From positions 62,001-126,000 of the forward strand of contig NZ_JADBGB010000001.1 in assembly GCF_015220045.1 (NCBI RefSeq): DNA of 64,000 nt, written 5' to 3'. How positions within the stretch are numbered: the stretch's first letter is position 1; every line of letters begins with the position of its first letter. The position numbers and the translations under genes are program-made. The notes under the pieces were generated by a model. That model saw only the letters and a list, made by a program, of their open reading frames with translations. It searched no databases and had not been told where the DNA came from. This document shows positions 18,814 to 27,294 of this stretch, one piece after another. The DNA is from Marivivens aquimaris. Lineage in GTDB: Bacteria > Pseudomonadota > Alphaproteobacteria > Rhodobacterales > Rhodobacteraceae.

Positions 18814-20906
18814 GCAGCAGCCTCCTTCGAGCTGTCGGCCAGCGGACCGGCCTGTGCGAGCAATTGCGGCACGTCGATAATCAGCGACACCGTGCCATCA
18901 CCGAGGATGGTGGCGCCCGAGATCGACCGTGCACTGTGCTGGAGTTTGGAAACCTGTTTGATCACCGTCTGGTTGGTGCCGATGATGTGGTCGACGACGA
19001 TACCGATGCGGCTCTCGCCCGCTTCGACAACGACGACGTTCTGTTCCTTGGGCGCTTCGCCCGTACATTCGAAGATGCTGCGCAGGCGGATGAACGGGAC
19101 AAAGTGACCACGGATATCGAGGTAATCGCCCGTCCGGCTCGCCAGCGTCTTTTCGGCCGGCAGTTCGAAGATTTCCTTCACCGCCGCCATCGGCAGTGTG
19201 TAGCGCTCATCGTCCACTTCGATCAGCAGACCGTCGATGATCGCCAGCGTCAGCGGCAGGCGCAGGGTCACCGTGGTGCCTTCGCCCAGTTTCGATGCGA
19301 CTTCGATATTGCCGCGCAGGCCTTCGATGGTCCGGCGCACAACATCCATACCGACACCGCGCCCCGAAAGCTCGGTCACCGTTTCGGCGGTCGAGAAACC
19401 GGGCTCGAAGATCAGCATGAAGATCTGGCTATCGGTCAGCACCATGTCCGAATTGATGAGTCCGCGCTCGATAGCTTTGTGGCGGATCACGTCGGGGTTC
19501 ATGCCGCGGCCGTCGTCCTTGACGCGGATCAGCACTTCGCCGCCCGCGTGGACAGCCGACAGCTCGACCTTTCCGATCATCGGCTTGCCGGTCGTTTCGC
19601 GCTGTTCCTGCGTTTCCATGCCGTGATCGATGGCGTTGCGAAGGATGTGCACCAGCGGATCGGCCAGCTTTTCAATGACGGTCTTGTCGAGCTCGGTTTC
19701 CTCGCCGTGAACCTCGAAATCGACGGGTTTGTTCAGATCGTCCGACAGACCCATAATCAGGCGACGGCAACGGGCCACGAGCGTGCGCATCGGCACCATC
19801 CGCATGGTCATTGTCGCATCGCGCAGACGCGCGGCAAGGCGAGCGACTTCTTCGGCTGTGGCGATGATCGCGGCATCACGGCTCTGGCGGGCCAGTTCGG
19901 TCAGGCGGGCCTCGACGGTGACAAGCTCACCGACCGAGTCCATGAGCGTATCGAGGCGCGCCGCAGGGACGCGGACGGAAGCCGCAGGCTCGGAAGACGC
20001 ATCGGCCTTGGGTGCTTTGGCAGCAGGCTTCGGTGCAGCGGGCGCAAGGGCAGGCTTCGGCGCTTCGGCAACCGGCGCATCCTCTGCCTCGTCTTCCTCT
20101 ACCTCATCGGGTGCGAAGAAACCGACGCCCTCTTCGTTCTCATGCTCGGCAGCAAGTTCGCCCAGATCGAGGTCGAAACCGCCCTCGGCAGGCGCGTCCG
20201 CTTCAAGGCTCCAATCCGCTTCGGCGAACATGAAGACTTCGTCGATGTCCTCGCGGCTGATGCCATCGGGGAAATACATCGACCAGCCGACATAGCAGAC
20301 GTCGACATCAAGGTCCGACAGACCCGGAACGCGAGAGATATCGGCCTTCAAATCCGTACCGCCCAGATCGCGCAATTCGCCCAGAACGACCGACGGAATA
20401 GCGCCAAGGCCCAGCGCATCGTCCGTCAGGGTAAAGCGCAGGATCGCACCGGCGGTGACGGGCTCCGGCTCGGGCAGGGGATCTCCGAAATCAACATCCA
20501 GAGGTTCTTCGACGGCAGGCGCAGGCGGGGCATCGCCCGCATCGGCGGTCATCGCAGTCAGCGCGGCAAGGATCTCCTCCCGCACACCGTCCGGATCGTC
20601 CGTGCCTTCGACAAGGCCGGGGATTTCATCACGGGCAGCGAGGCCGAGCTTGATCAGTTCGTTCGTCACTTTGACCTGACCCGAGCGGACCTTGTCGAAA
20701 GCGGTTTCAAAGTCGTGGATAAAAGCCGCGAGGTCGACAAATCCAAACATCGCGCCGCTACCTTTGATGGTATGCAGATCGCGGAACACCTGATTGACCA
20801 GCCCCTCGTCATCGGGGCTGACCTGCAAGTCGATGAGACCCCGTTCGAGGCTCTCGAGCAGTTCTCTCAGCTCTTCGTGGAAAATTTCGACCATTTCATC
20901 GGACAT
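18810..20906 (-). CDS. cheA: Chemotaxis histidine kinase CheA
   Basis: CheA autophosphorylates on a histidine and passes phosphate to CheY and CheB. The HPt domain has H45 in RDLHTIKGSG. Residues about 155-245 form an extra domain (ending VCYVGWSMYFPDG... and VFMFAEADWSLE) seen in many CheA proteins. An alanine/proline linker leads to dimerisation and ATPase domains (HILRNAIDHGME, VKDDGRGM, GRGVGMDVVRR) and a C-terminal CheW-like domain. Length (698) is normal. The cheY gene upstream overlaps its start by one base. Confidence 0.96.
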   Translation of the reverse strand: MSDEMVEIFHEELRELLESLERGLIDLQVSPDDEGLVNQVFRDLHTIKGSGAMFGFVDLAAFIHDFETAFDKVRSGQVKVTNELIKLGLAARDEIPGLVEGTDDPDGVREEILAALTAMTADAGDAPPAPAVEEPLDVDFGDPLPEPEPVTAGAILRFTLTDDALGLGAIPSVVLGELRDLGGTDLKADISRVPGLSDLDVDVCYVGWSMYFPDGISREDIDEVFMFAEADWSLEADAPAEGGFDLDLGELAAEHENEEGVGFFAPDEVEEDEAEDAPVAEAPKPALAPAAPKPAAKAPKADASSEPAASVRVPAARLDTLMDSVGELVTVEARLTELARQSRDAAIIATAEEVARLAARLRDATMTMRMVPMRTLVARCRRLIMGLSDDLNKPVDFEVHGEETELDKTVIEKLADPLVHILRNAIDHGMETQEQRETTGKPMIGKVELSAVHAGGEVLIRVKDDGRGMNPDVIRHKAIERGLINSDMVLTDSQIFMLIFEPGFSTAETVTELSGRGVGMDVVRRTIEGLRGNIEVASKLGEGTTVTLRLPLTLAIIDGLLIEVDDERYTLPMAAVKEIFELPAEKTLASRTGDYLDIRGHFVPFIRLRSIFECTGEAPKEQNVVVVEAGESRIGIVVDHIIGTNQTVIKQVSKLQHSARSISGATILGDGTVSLIIDVPQLLAQAGPLADSSKEAAA

Positions 20907-21271
20907 CAGCCAAGCACCTTCTTCATCACGGCAAGCAGCTTGTCCTGAGTGAACGGTTTGACCATCCAGCCCAGCGCACCCGCAGCGCGGGCCTGTTGCT
21001 TGAGGTTGTCTGCGGAATCCGTGGACAGCACGACGATCGGCACACCTTTGCCGTTCGGATGCGCGCGCAGGGCGCGGATCATGCTGATGCCGTCCATGTT
21101 GGGCATGTTCTGGTCAGTGATGATCGCATCGACGCGGCTGGTGGTCGCCTTGGCAAAGCCGTCCTGACCGTCCACCGCTTCGAGCACATTGTAGCCCGCC
21201 TCGCGCAGCGTCAGAGACACCATGCGCCGGATCGAGGGGCTGTCATCTACCGTCAGAATGGTTTTACTCAT
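20906..21271 (-). CDS. cheY: Chemotaxis response regulator CheY
   Basis: A single receiver domain of 121 residues: acidic pair in TVDDSPSIRRM, phospho-acceptor D53 in AIITDQNMPNMDG, Thr/Ser in VVLSTDS and Lys in MVKPFTQDKL. It receives phosphate from CheA. In flagellated bacteria it acts on the motor; no flagellar genes are in this window, so the target here is not shown. It overlaps cheA by one base. Confidence 0.94.
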   Translation of the reverse strand: MSKTILTVDDSPSIRRMVSLTLREAGYNVLEAVDGQDGFAKATTSRVDAIITDQNMPNMDGISMIRALRAHPNGKGVPIVVLSTDSADNLKQQARAAGALGWMVKPFTQDKLLAVMKKVLG

Positions 21272-21278
21272 AATATCC

Positions 21279-21581
21279 TCAGTGCTCGTTATTTTCTGCT
21301 ACAGGCTCTGCGAGTGCGAGTTGGGAGCCCAGCGCGTGCAAGGACACTGCCTGCGCAACGGCGCTGTCTGCTCCTGCAAGAACCGTGAAAGTCCGCGCGC
21401 GTGCCGCCGCATCGAGCGAAGCACTGACCATGACCTGAAGCGGTCCGAAGTCGATTTTGGTCACTTCGGTTGCGTCGATCAGACAATCACCTTCGTCCAC
21501 GGCCTCGATCAGAACTTCGAGGAGGTCGGTAGAATCCGCGTGGTTGAGGTCCCCTGTCAGGGCGATTTCGACGTTTGGCAT
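21279..21581 (-). CDS. STAS-domain protein, first gene of the chemotaxis operon
   Basis: I chose the ATG at 21581 (MPNVEIALTGDLNHADSTDL), which has GGAG six bases upstream; the longer frame starts in non-homologous sequence. The 100-residue product has the STAS beta-alpha pattern, with DCLIDATEVTKIDFGPLQVM where anti-sigma-factor antagonists carry the DxSxxxFxDSSG-like site. The usual phosphorylated serine is not obvious in the FGPLQV position. The gene precedes cheY by 7 bases. Such proteins often head chemotaxis-like operons, but their role there is not settled. Confidence 0.75.
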   Translation of the reverse strand: MPNVEIALTGDLNHADSTDLLEVLIEAVDEGDCLIDATEVTKIDFGPLQVMVSASLDAAARARTFTVLAGADSAVAQAVSLHALGSQLALAEPVAENNEH

Positions 21582-21894
21582 GCCTTGCTCCGATCTACCG
21601 TTATCGCGACAGCCTGCAGAACTGTCTGGTATGCCACGTCTAACGGTTGATCGAAGCAAACCTTTATGACGCCATCGGCTTGGGCGGTGTATCCTTTTGG
21701 ACGGGCCGCCCGATCAATGGGTCAGTATTGGGCTTCTCTGTGCAAATACCTTGCCATTTAACGAAAAGTTTCTTGATCGGAGCGAGTGGTTAATTCCCGT
21801 TAAAGTTGACAGTTGTCAATTAATTCAACTTTGAATAACCTTATTTTAAGACCGCCGCGCATAGCCTGATCCCCGTCCAACGGAGGGTCCAGCT
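21582..21894. promoter_or_regulatory. Divergent regulatory region of the chemotaxis operon and the polysaccharide operon
   Basis: The 313-base gap separates divergent operons. Its right half is A/T-rich. Two TTAA half-sites, at 21790-21793 and 21800-21803, are six bases apart. Read in the chemotaxis direction they give TTAACGGGAATTAACC, close to a CtrA full site (consensus spacing is usually given as seven). A near-palindrome TTGACAGTTGTCAA (21806-21819) sits inside an outer repeat AAAGTTGA (21802-21809) and TCAACTTT (21825-21832). TTGACA could be a -35 box for the rightward operon. Confidence 0.4.
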
Positions 21895-22773
21895 ATGTTC
21901 GACATGTCCACGTCCGCTCACGTCCTGCCGCAGGTCGCGGTGATGATGACCTTGCATCGCGGCGACCGCCTCGATCAGTTTGAAACCGCGCTCGGATCGG
22001 TGGAGGCGCAAGCGGGTGTTGCCGCCGTCCACGTCTACCTATGCTGCGACGGCCCGCTGCCTGTCGCGCATGAAGACTGGCTCGCCGCCAACCGCGACCG
22101 TTTCCACTGCGTGATCCGTAATCCCCGCTGCCTCGGCCTCGCGGAGTCGCTCAACCGCCTGATCGACATGCTCGGGGAAGAGCCCTTCGTCTTCCGTATG
22201 GATGGAGACGACGTCTCACACGCTGGCCGTTTCGCCGCTCAGATCGCGTACATGAACGATCACCCCACGCTCGGCCTCGTCGGCTGTCAGGTGGTGGATA
22301 TCGACGACGACGGTACACCTCTGGCCCGCCGCAAATACCCCGTCGCGCAAGAGGACGTGGTGCGTTCCCTCACGCGGGTCATTCCCGTGCTGCACCCGAC
22401 TTTCTGTATGCGCCGCAGTATCTTGCGCGACCGTAAAGCCCGTTACCCTGCCGCCTATCTGACCGAGGATCTGGCGTTTCTGGTGCGCCTGTCAGAGCTT
22501 GGCGTGCAGATCGGGAACTGCCCTCAGACGCTGTTCAGTTGGCGGACAGGGAAGGGCTTCTACCGTCGCCGCACCTCGGTCCGCCGCGGTCTGACCGAGG
22601 CAAAATGGTACGCCCGCGCAGTCTACAAGCAACACGGGCTGATTTCTGCGGGCTACGTTTACCCGATGTTAAGGCTTGGTCTGCGCATGATGCCCGCATC
22701 TCTCATGCGGTTGGTGTATCAAAGTAGCCTGCGCAGCCGCATCTCCCGCACCCAAGGCCCGACGGAGGCGTAA
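21895..22773 (+). CDS. Family 2 glycosyltransferase
   Basis: GT2 enzymes transfer a sugar from a nucleotide-sugar donor. The 292-residue protein has the N-terminal nucleotide-binding strand (VAVMMTLHRGDRLDQFETAL), NPRCLGLAESLNRLI and the DxD-containing FRMDGDDVSHAGRFAAQ near residue 100, then the acceptor block TEDLAFLVRLSELG near 190. No membrane helix is obvious. It is the first gene of the polysaccharide operon and its stop overlaps the next start as TAATG. Sugar specificity is unknown. Confidence 0.9.
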   Translation: MFDMSTSAHVLPQVAVMMTLHRGDRLDQFETALGSVEAQAGVAAVHVYLCCDGPLPVAHEDWLAANRDRFHCVIRNPRCLGLAESLNRLIDMLGEEPFVFRMDGDDVSHAGRFAAQIAYMNDHPTLGLVGCQVVDIDDDGTPLARRKYPVAQEDVVRSLTRVIPVLHPTFCMRRSILRDRKARYPAAYLTEDLAFLVRLSELGVQIGNCPQTLFSWRTGKGFYRRRTSVRRGLTEAKWYARAVYKQHGLISAGYVYPMLRLGLRMMPASLMRLVYQSSLRSRISRTQGPTEA

Positions 22774-24062
22774 TGCACATCCATATGCCCGCGCGCATGA
22801 TGCGTTTGCCCAACATCTCGGGCGACCTCGCGCTGGCGCTTTTGCTGACGCTCCCGTTCTGCGCCATGGCCAAACCGGGGTGGTTGGGAAACTTCGACGC
22901 GAACCTGTCGCTGTTCGTGCTGGTGCCTTTGCTGCCCGTCCTGTGGTTTACCCGCACATGGCGGGTCGTGCTGGTGCGCGGGCGAGGCGGCGTGATGCTC
23001 CGCGCAGTGGTTGGGCTGTTGTTGATCTGCGCGGTGTTTACCGTAATCGGAGGCGTGCGGTTGCACTTTGAGGGCGTCACCGCCTACGGCCTCGACCCGC
23101 TGCCAAAGTCACTGAAGACCGCCATCGTGCCTCTGCTGCTCGCAGTCTTCGTGACAGCCGCTGCAGCCGTCCCCAGCCTTGCGCGCCCCGCCGATCTGCA
23201 ATCCGCCATGGTCGCGGGCTTTGCCCTCGTCGCTGCGTACACGGCTATTCAGTGGGTATCTTTGGTCGCCCCAAACGCCATATATTCAATGCTTTGGCCC
23301 GCCATCGAAGGCGCGCGGGACAACGGCGGCGTCTCTGCTATCACCCGCTTTGGCCGCGTTACCGGCCCGACGATGGAGCCGGCCGAGCTCGCCAAACTCG
23401 CCATCCTGTTCTTCCTCCCGTGGTTCGCATTTCCGGCGGAGGGGCGGGCGAACATCTGGCTACTGCTGGGCGCTCTGACACTCGCCGCGCTGAGCATGTC
23501 GATCATCGGCCTCTTGCTCGTTGGCATGTCCGCCGTGCTGCTGATCCGCCACTTCCGATGGCTCGCGATAGTCGTCATCGCTGCTGCGGTCAGCGCTTCG
23601 CTGCTTCCGGGGCTGACGGAGCGCCTCGCGAACATCTCGCATGACCCCTCGGCCATCATCCGCAGTCACTACAACGCCGCCGCGCTGGGCCTCATCGCAG
23701 AGCGCCCGATCTTCGGCCTCGGCTGGTCGAACGAATTGTTCTTCTACCCCGAACGCGTCTCCGGCATCTCCCACCTTTGGGAAGTGTCCGAGGACCTCCG
23801 CACCGGCAACGCGCTCACCGCGAAAAGCCTGATGCTGCGCCTCGCGATGTACGCGGGGCTTCCCGTGCTCATCGGAACTATCTCCACCATCACTTGGGCT
23901 CTGATCGGGGGTCGCAGCCGAGCACTTTCCCGCGCTCGTTTCGCCTTAGCAATCTTCGCCATCGCCGGAGCCATCGACGGCGGCATGATCACCTCGCTCT
24001 ACCTCTGGGCGGGGCCGTCGCTTTGTATCGGTGCGCTCATCGCAGAGAGGCGAGCGCTATGA
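22773..24062 (+). CDS. O-antigen ligase/polymerase-like membrane protein
   Basis: This 429-residue protein has about ten to twelve hydrophobic segments and a large hydrophilic loop near residues 280-350 (RSHYNAAALGLIAERPIFGLGWSN), the layout of the Wzy/WaaL family. The loop motif ERPIFGLGWSN corresponds to the conserved xPxxGxGxxxF region. It would polymerise or ligate polysaccharide repeat units on the periplasmic side. It overlaps its neighbours on both sides (TAATG and ATGA). A second, unrelated-looking member of the same family is encoded at 32816. Confidence 0.8.
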   Translation: MHIHMPARMMRLPNISGDLALALLLTLPFCAMAKPGWLGNFDANLSLFVLVPLLPVLWFTRTWRVVLVRGRGGVMLRAVVGLLLICAVFTVIGGVRLHFEGVTAYGLDPLPKSLKTAIVPLLLAVFVTAAAAVPSLARPADLQSAMVAGFALVAAYTAIQWVSLVAPNAIYSMLWPAIEGARDNGGVSAITRFGRVTGPTMEPAELAKLAILFFLPWFAFPAEGRANIWLLLGALTLAALSMSIIGLLLVGMSAVLLIRHFRWLAIVVIAAAVSASLLPGLTERLANISHDPSAIIRSHYNAAALGLIAERPIFGLGWSNELFFYPERVSGISHLWEVSEDLRTGNALTAKSLMLRLAMYAGLPVLIGTISTITWALIGGRSRALSRARFALAIFAIAGAIDGGMITSLYLWAGPSLCIGALIAERRAL

Positions 24063-25225
24063 TCCGGCAGAGTTTTCTCGCGCTCGGACTTCGGCTCATG
24101 GCTGCCGGCATTGCCTACGCCACGGTCATGCTCTTTGGGCGCTGGATGACGCCACAGGACTACGGCGACTTTGTCATTGTGCTCTCGGGCCTCGGGTTCG
24201 GCGCGGTCATCGTCGGGCAGGGTTATCCGCTCATTCTGCTGCGCTACGTGCACGAGCCGAACGGAGGCGCCGCGCTCTCTGCCGCCAATTGCCGCGTGCT
24301 GATGATGGCCGTCGCGGCTGCGCTATTGGCGGCTGTCATCGCTCCGCGTCCCGCGCTGGCCTACGGCGCGCTGCTGCTCCCCGCCTTTGCCCTCTGCGAT
24401 ATCAGCGGCGCGGCTCTGCGCGCTCAAGGCAAGATCACCGCCGCGCTTGCGCCCCGCGATATCAGCTGGCGTCTGGCCCTGATCGGTCTCGCGCCTGCGG
24501 TAGGGTTTGGAGCGTCCGATCTGCTGATTGCCGCCAACTTCATCCTTTGGCCGATTGCCTTGGCGATGTGGGCTGCTGCGAGGTTGCCCCGAACTGGCCA
24601 CGCGCCACCGATGCAACGGCCCGCGCGGCGCGTCTGGACCACGATGCTGGCGAATGCGGGCCTCGCAAACCTCGATACGCTCTGTATCGCTGGGGTTTTC
24701 GGCCCCGAAATCGCAGGCCTTTACTTCGCCGCCGCCCGCACGGCGAGCCTCCCGTCCTTTGCCCTTAACGCCGCGAACATGGTCCTCGGCCCGCGCATTG
24801 CAAGGGCGCCTGTAGTCACGGACCTGAGAAAATCCGCGCTGTTCGGCGCGCTCCCCGCCTTCGCGGCATTTTTGGTGTTTTGGGTGGCGGGCGAGCGCAT
24901 CCTCGCGCTATTCGGCGAGCGGTTCACCAATATGTTGCCGGTCCTGCTGATCCTGTCTCTGGGCCAGGTCGTGAACGGAGCCGCCGGACCCGCTGGCCTC
25001 ATCCTGAATTTGCGAGGGCACGAGGCGTGCCACAGCCGCATCTCGCTATCGGCGTTCGTCGCAGCAATGATCGCTGTCCCGCTTGCGGCGCTGTTCGGCA
25101 GCCCGGTCACCGTGGCGATCACGTCGACCGCGATCCTCATCGCCTACGAACTCGCACTCTTGCGGGCCGCGACCCGTAAAACGGGGCTCTCGATTTCAGT
25201 CTTTTCCCAGGGGGCTCGCGGATGA
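24059..25225 (+). CDS. Wzx-like polysaccharide flippase
   Basis: The ATG at 24059 overlaps the upstream stop as ATGA and begins MIRQSFLALGLRLMAAGIAY, the usual start of a MATE/Wzx-type transporter; the open frame runs further left only by chance. The 388 residues contain about twelve hydrophobic segments, with GRWMTPQDYGDFVIVLS near residue 25 and LANLDTLCIAGVFGPEIAGLYFAAART near 200, which is typical of lipid-linked oligosaccharide flippases. It would move undecaprenyl-linked repeat units across the inner membrane. The stop overlaps the next gene as ATGA. Confidence 0.87.
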   Translation: MIRQSFLALGLRLMAAGIAYATVMLFGRWMTPQDYGDFVIVLSGLGFGAVIVGQGYPLILLRYVHEPNGGAALSAANCRVLMMAVAAALLAAVIAPRPALAYGALLLPAFALCDISGAALRAQGKITAALAPRDISWRLALIGLAPAVGFGASDLLIAANFILWPIALAMWAAARLPRTGHAPPMQRPARRVWTTMLANAGLANLDTLCIAGVFGPEIAGLYFAAARTASLPSFALNAANMVLGPRIARAPVVTDLRKSALFGALPAFAAFLVFWVAGERILALFGERFTNMLPVLLILSLGQVVNGAAGPAGLILNLRGHEACHSRISLSAFVAAMIAVPLAALFGSPVTVAITSTAILIAYELALLRAATRKTGLSISVFSQGARG

Positions 25226-27294
25226 AGGCACGTCTACTTCTCGCTCTTGGCATAAATCCACACCGGCGCGGGGTGGGGTCATTTTGGATCAAGATGGCCC
25301 AATATGTGGTCGGTTCGCTCGAACTTCTGCTGCTCTTTACGCCTTATGTGCGCACACTCGGACACTTGCCCAAAGTCGATCTGATGGTGGTCGGCGCACA
25401 AAAAGCGGGAACAACGTGGCTCGACGCCCAATTGCGAATATCGAGGGTTTGTCGCCTGCCTGACATCAAGGAACTCCATCATTTCGACAGGGGGCGATGC
25501 TGGACGCTGCGACGATATCTGAGGCAGTTAGGCAGAGCGACCGTTATCGAGATCGCGCCGGACTACGGGCCGCTGTCGGTGTGGCGTATCCACGCGATGC
25601 GGCGGCTGTTTCCGGACATGAAGGTCGCCATGATCCTCCGCCATCCGGCCGAAAGGGATTGGTCTGGCCTGCGTATGGAGATGGGTTTTGACAGTGGGCA
25701 GCCGCTTGGGGACGTTCCGGTGGCCGCGATGCTAGGCTATCTGAAATCCCGTCGCGGGCGTCGGTACAGCGACTACAGCACCCATATTGCAAGGTGGAGT
25801 GCCGTGTTCGGCCGCGAAAACCTGCTATTGGTGCCGTTCGATGATATTGCGCGGGATCCGGCGGGGGTGGTGGGGCGCGTTTTGAGCCATGCGGGTCTGG
25901 ACGCCGAAGCGCCGGTGATTTCGCCTGAGCCAGTATTTACCGGAGAGGCGCGAGACCCGCCACCCGCTGTCGCGGCTTTTTTGAACCGTCGGGCGCGGGC
26001 GCAAATTGCCAAGCTTCCGACACGGTGGGCGGAGCGGTGGGATCGGCAATTACAGGCTTTGCCGTCGGGTAAGTCCCTGTATATCTGCGGGTTTTGTCCG
26101 AACGACAGGTCGACGTCTTCGGGTCAGAAACTGGCGCATCGAAAGATCACTGAAATGGCGAAGCAATTCGCGCAGGTCGACGTTATTTATTTTCGGAACA
26201 AACTGGATCGTCTGGACCCTCAGCCAGCCAATTGGCCCACGAATGTGCGCATCCTGACGGACTTTGAAGTGGGTCCAAAGCAGCGCATTGTGGGCGCACT
26301 ACGCTGGCCTCACCTGCCGAAATTCGCCTCTGCGCGTCGCTGGGCGGCCGGGCGTCTGATTGGTAGGCTTGTGGAATCCGCAGACTATCGCGCGTTTTAT
26401 GCTGACTTTTCGCAAGGCGCGGGCGCGATACCAGAGGCCGCGCTGCCTCTGTTCGAATTTCGGCAACATGATGTGGTGTCGAAGCTTTACGATCGCATGG
26501 CGGATCAGCGCCCGATGTTGCGGCTTGAGGCGTTCCTCACGCGCCGTTGGGAGCAGCGGGTTTGGTCGCGCGTTGCCCAGGTGACGACCTTGTCCGAAGA
26601 GGATGCGGCGGAAATAGCTGCCTTTTGCGTGGAGGCCCGCGCCGAACCTGTGTCCGGGACGGTCGCAATCGCGAAGCCGGCCCCCGTTTCAGGGCGCATC
26701 ATTTTCTGGGGCAACATGGCCCGTGCGGAGAACGAGGACGCGGCGGTTCGGTTGGTGAACGACATCCTGCCGCGCGTGAAGATGGTAGTCCCCGATGCGC
26801 ATGTCTGGATCGTTGGCGCCCATCCGACGGAGAGGGTGCAAGAGCTGGCGAGCGGTGCTGTGACGGTCACAGGCTTCATCGACGACCCCGCGCCGGTTTT
26901 GGCGACGGCTGCGGTGGCTGCAGTGCCGCTCAAGCTCGGCTCGGGCGTGAAAATCAAGGTATTGGAGACGTTGGAGGGCGGCATTCCGACGGTGGTGTCT
27001 CCGGTGGGCGGGGAGGGGATCCCCGACCACCCGCTTTTGACCCGCGTGCTCGATGACGGCGCAATGGCGGACGCAATTATCGACATTCTGGCCGCTCAGA
27101 GTGTGCCGGCCGCAAAGAACGACATGCGGGAAATGGCAAACGGTGGAACCCAGTTGGCGTCGACCGAAATGGTAGAGAAGAAGTGCTCCGTCCCGCCAGC
27201 GTCCGTTGCGGCGATGTCGAATGTGCCCGTCGGTGCGGCCCAGTGGACGGCGTCGGCCTCGCGCAGCGCGGGCGCGCCTGAGGTTCCGATATAG
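25222..27294 (+). CDS. Sulfotransferase-glycosyltransferase (GT4) fusion protein
   Basis: One uninterrupted frame of 690 residues holds two enzymes. Residues about 45-270 are a sulfotransferase: VVGAQKAGTTWL is the PAPS 5'-phosphosulfate loop and ILRHPAERDWSGLRMEMG is the 3'-phosphate site. Residues about 285-625 are a GT-B glycosyltransferase: SLYICGFCPNDRSTSSGQK opens the first Rossmann half, and FWGNMARAENEDA, VTGFIDDPAPVLA and LKLGSGVKIKVLETLEGG form the donor half. The last 63 residues look non-homologous and overlap ghsB on the other strand. It overlaps the flippase gene by 4 bases. The likely role is adding and sulfating a sugar in the exopolysaccharide; donor and acceptor are unknown. 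Confidence 0.85.
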   Translation: MKARLLLALGINPHRRGVGSFWIKMAQYVVGSLELLLLFTPYVRTLGHLPKVDLMVVGAQKAGTTWLDAQLRISRVCRLPDIKELHHFDRGRCWTLRRYLRQLGRATVIEIAPDYGPLSVWRIHAMRRLFPDMKVAMILRHPAERDWSGLRMEMGFDSGQPLGDVPVAAMLGYLKSRRGRRYSDYSTHIARWSAVFGRENLLLVPFDDIARDPAGVVGRVLSHAGLDAEAPVISPEPVFTGEARDPPPAVAAFLNRRARAQIAKLPTRWAERWDRQLQALPSGKSLYICGFCPNDRSTSSGQKLAHRKITEMAKQFAQVDVIYFRNKLDRLDPQPANWPTNVRILTDFEVGPKQRIVGALRWPHLPKFASARRWAAGRLIGRLVESADYRAFYADFSQGAGAIPEAALPLFEFRQHDVVSKLYDRMADQRPMLRLEAFLTRRWEQRVWSRVAQVTTLSEEDAAEIAAFCVEARAEPVSGTVAIAKPAPVSGRIIFWGNMARAENEDAAVRLVNDILPRVKMVVPDAHVWIVGAHPTERVQELASGAVTVTGFIDDPAPVLATAAVAAVPLKLGSGVKIKVLETLEGGIPTVVSPVGGEGIPDHPLLTRVLDDGAMADAIIDILAAQSVPAAKNDMREMANGGTQLASTEMVEKKCSVPPASVAAMSNVPVGAAQWTASASRSAGAPEVPI

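Noticed and set aside
23777..24058. Extended N-terminus of the flippase frame
   Set aside because: It overlaps the polymerase gene by 280 bases in another frame and is arginine-rich shadow sequence; ATGA coupling at 24059 fits the operon.
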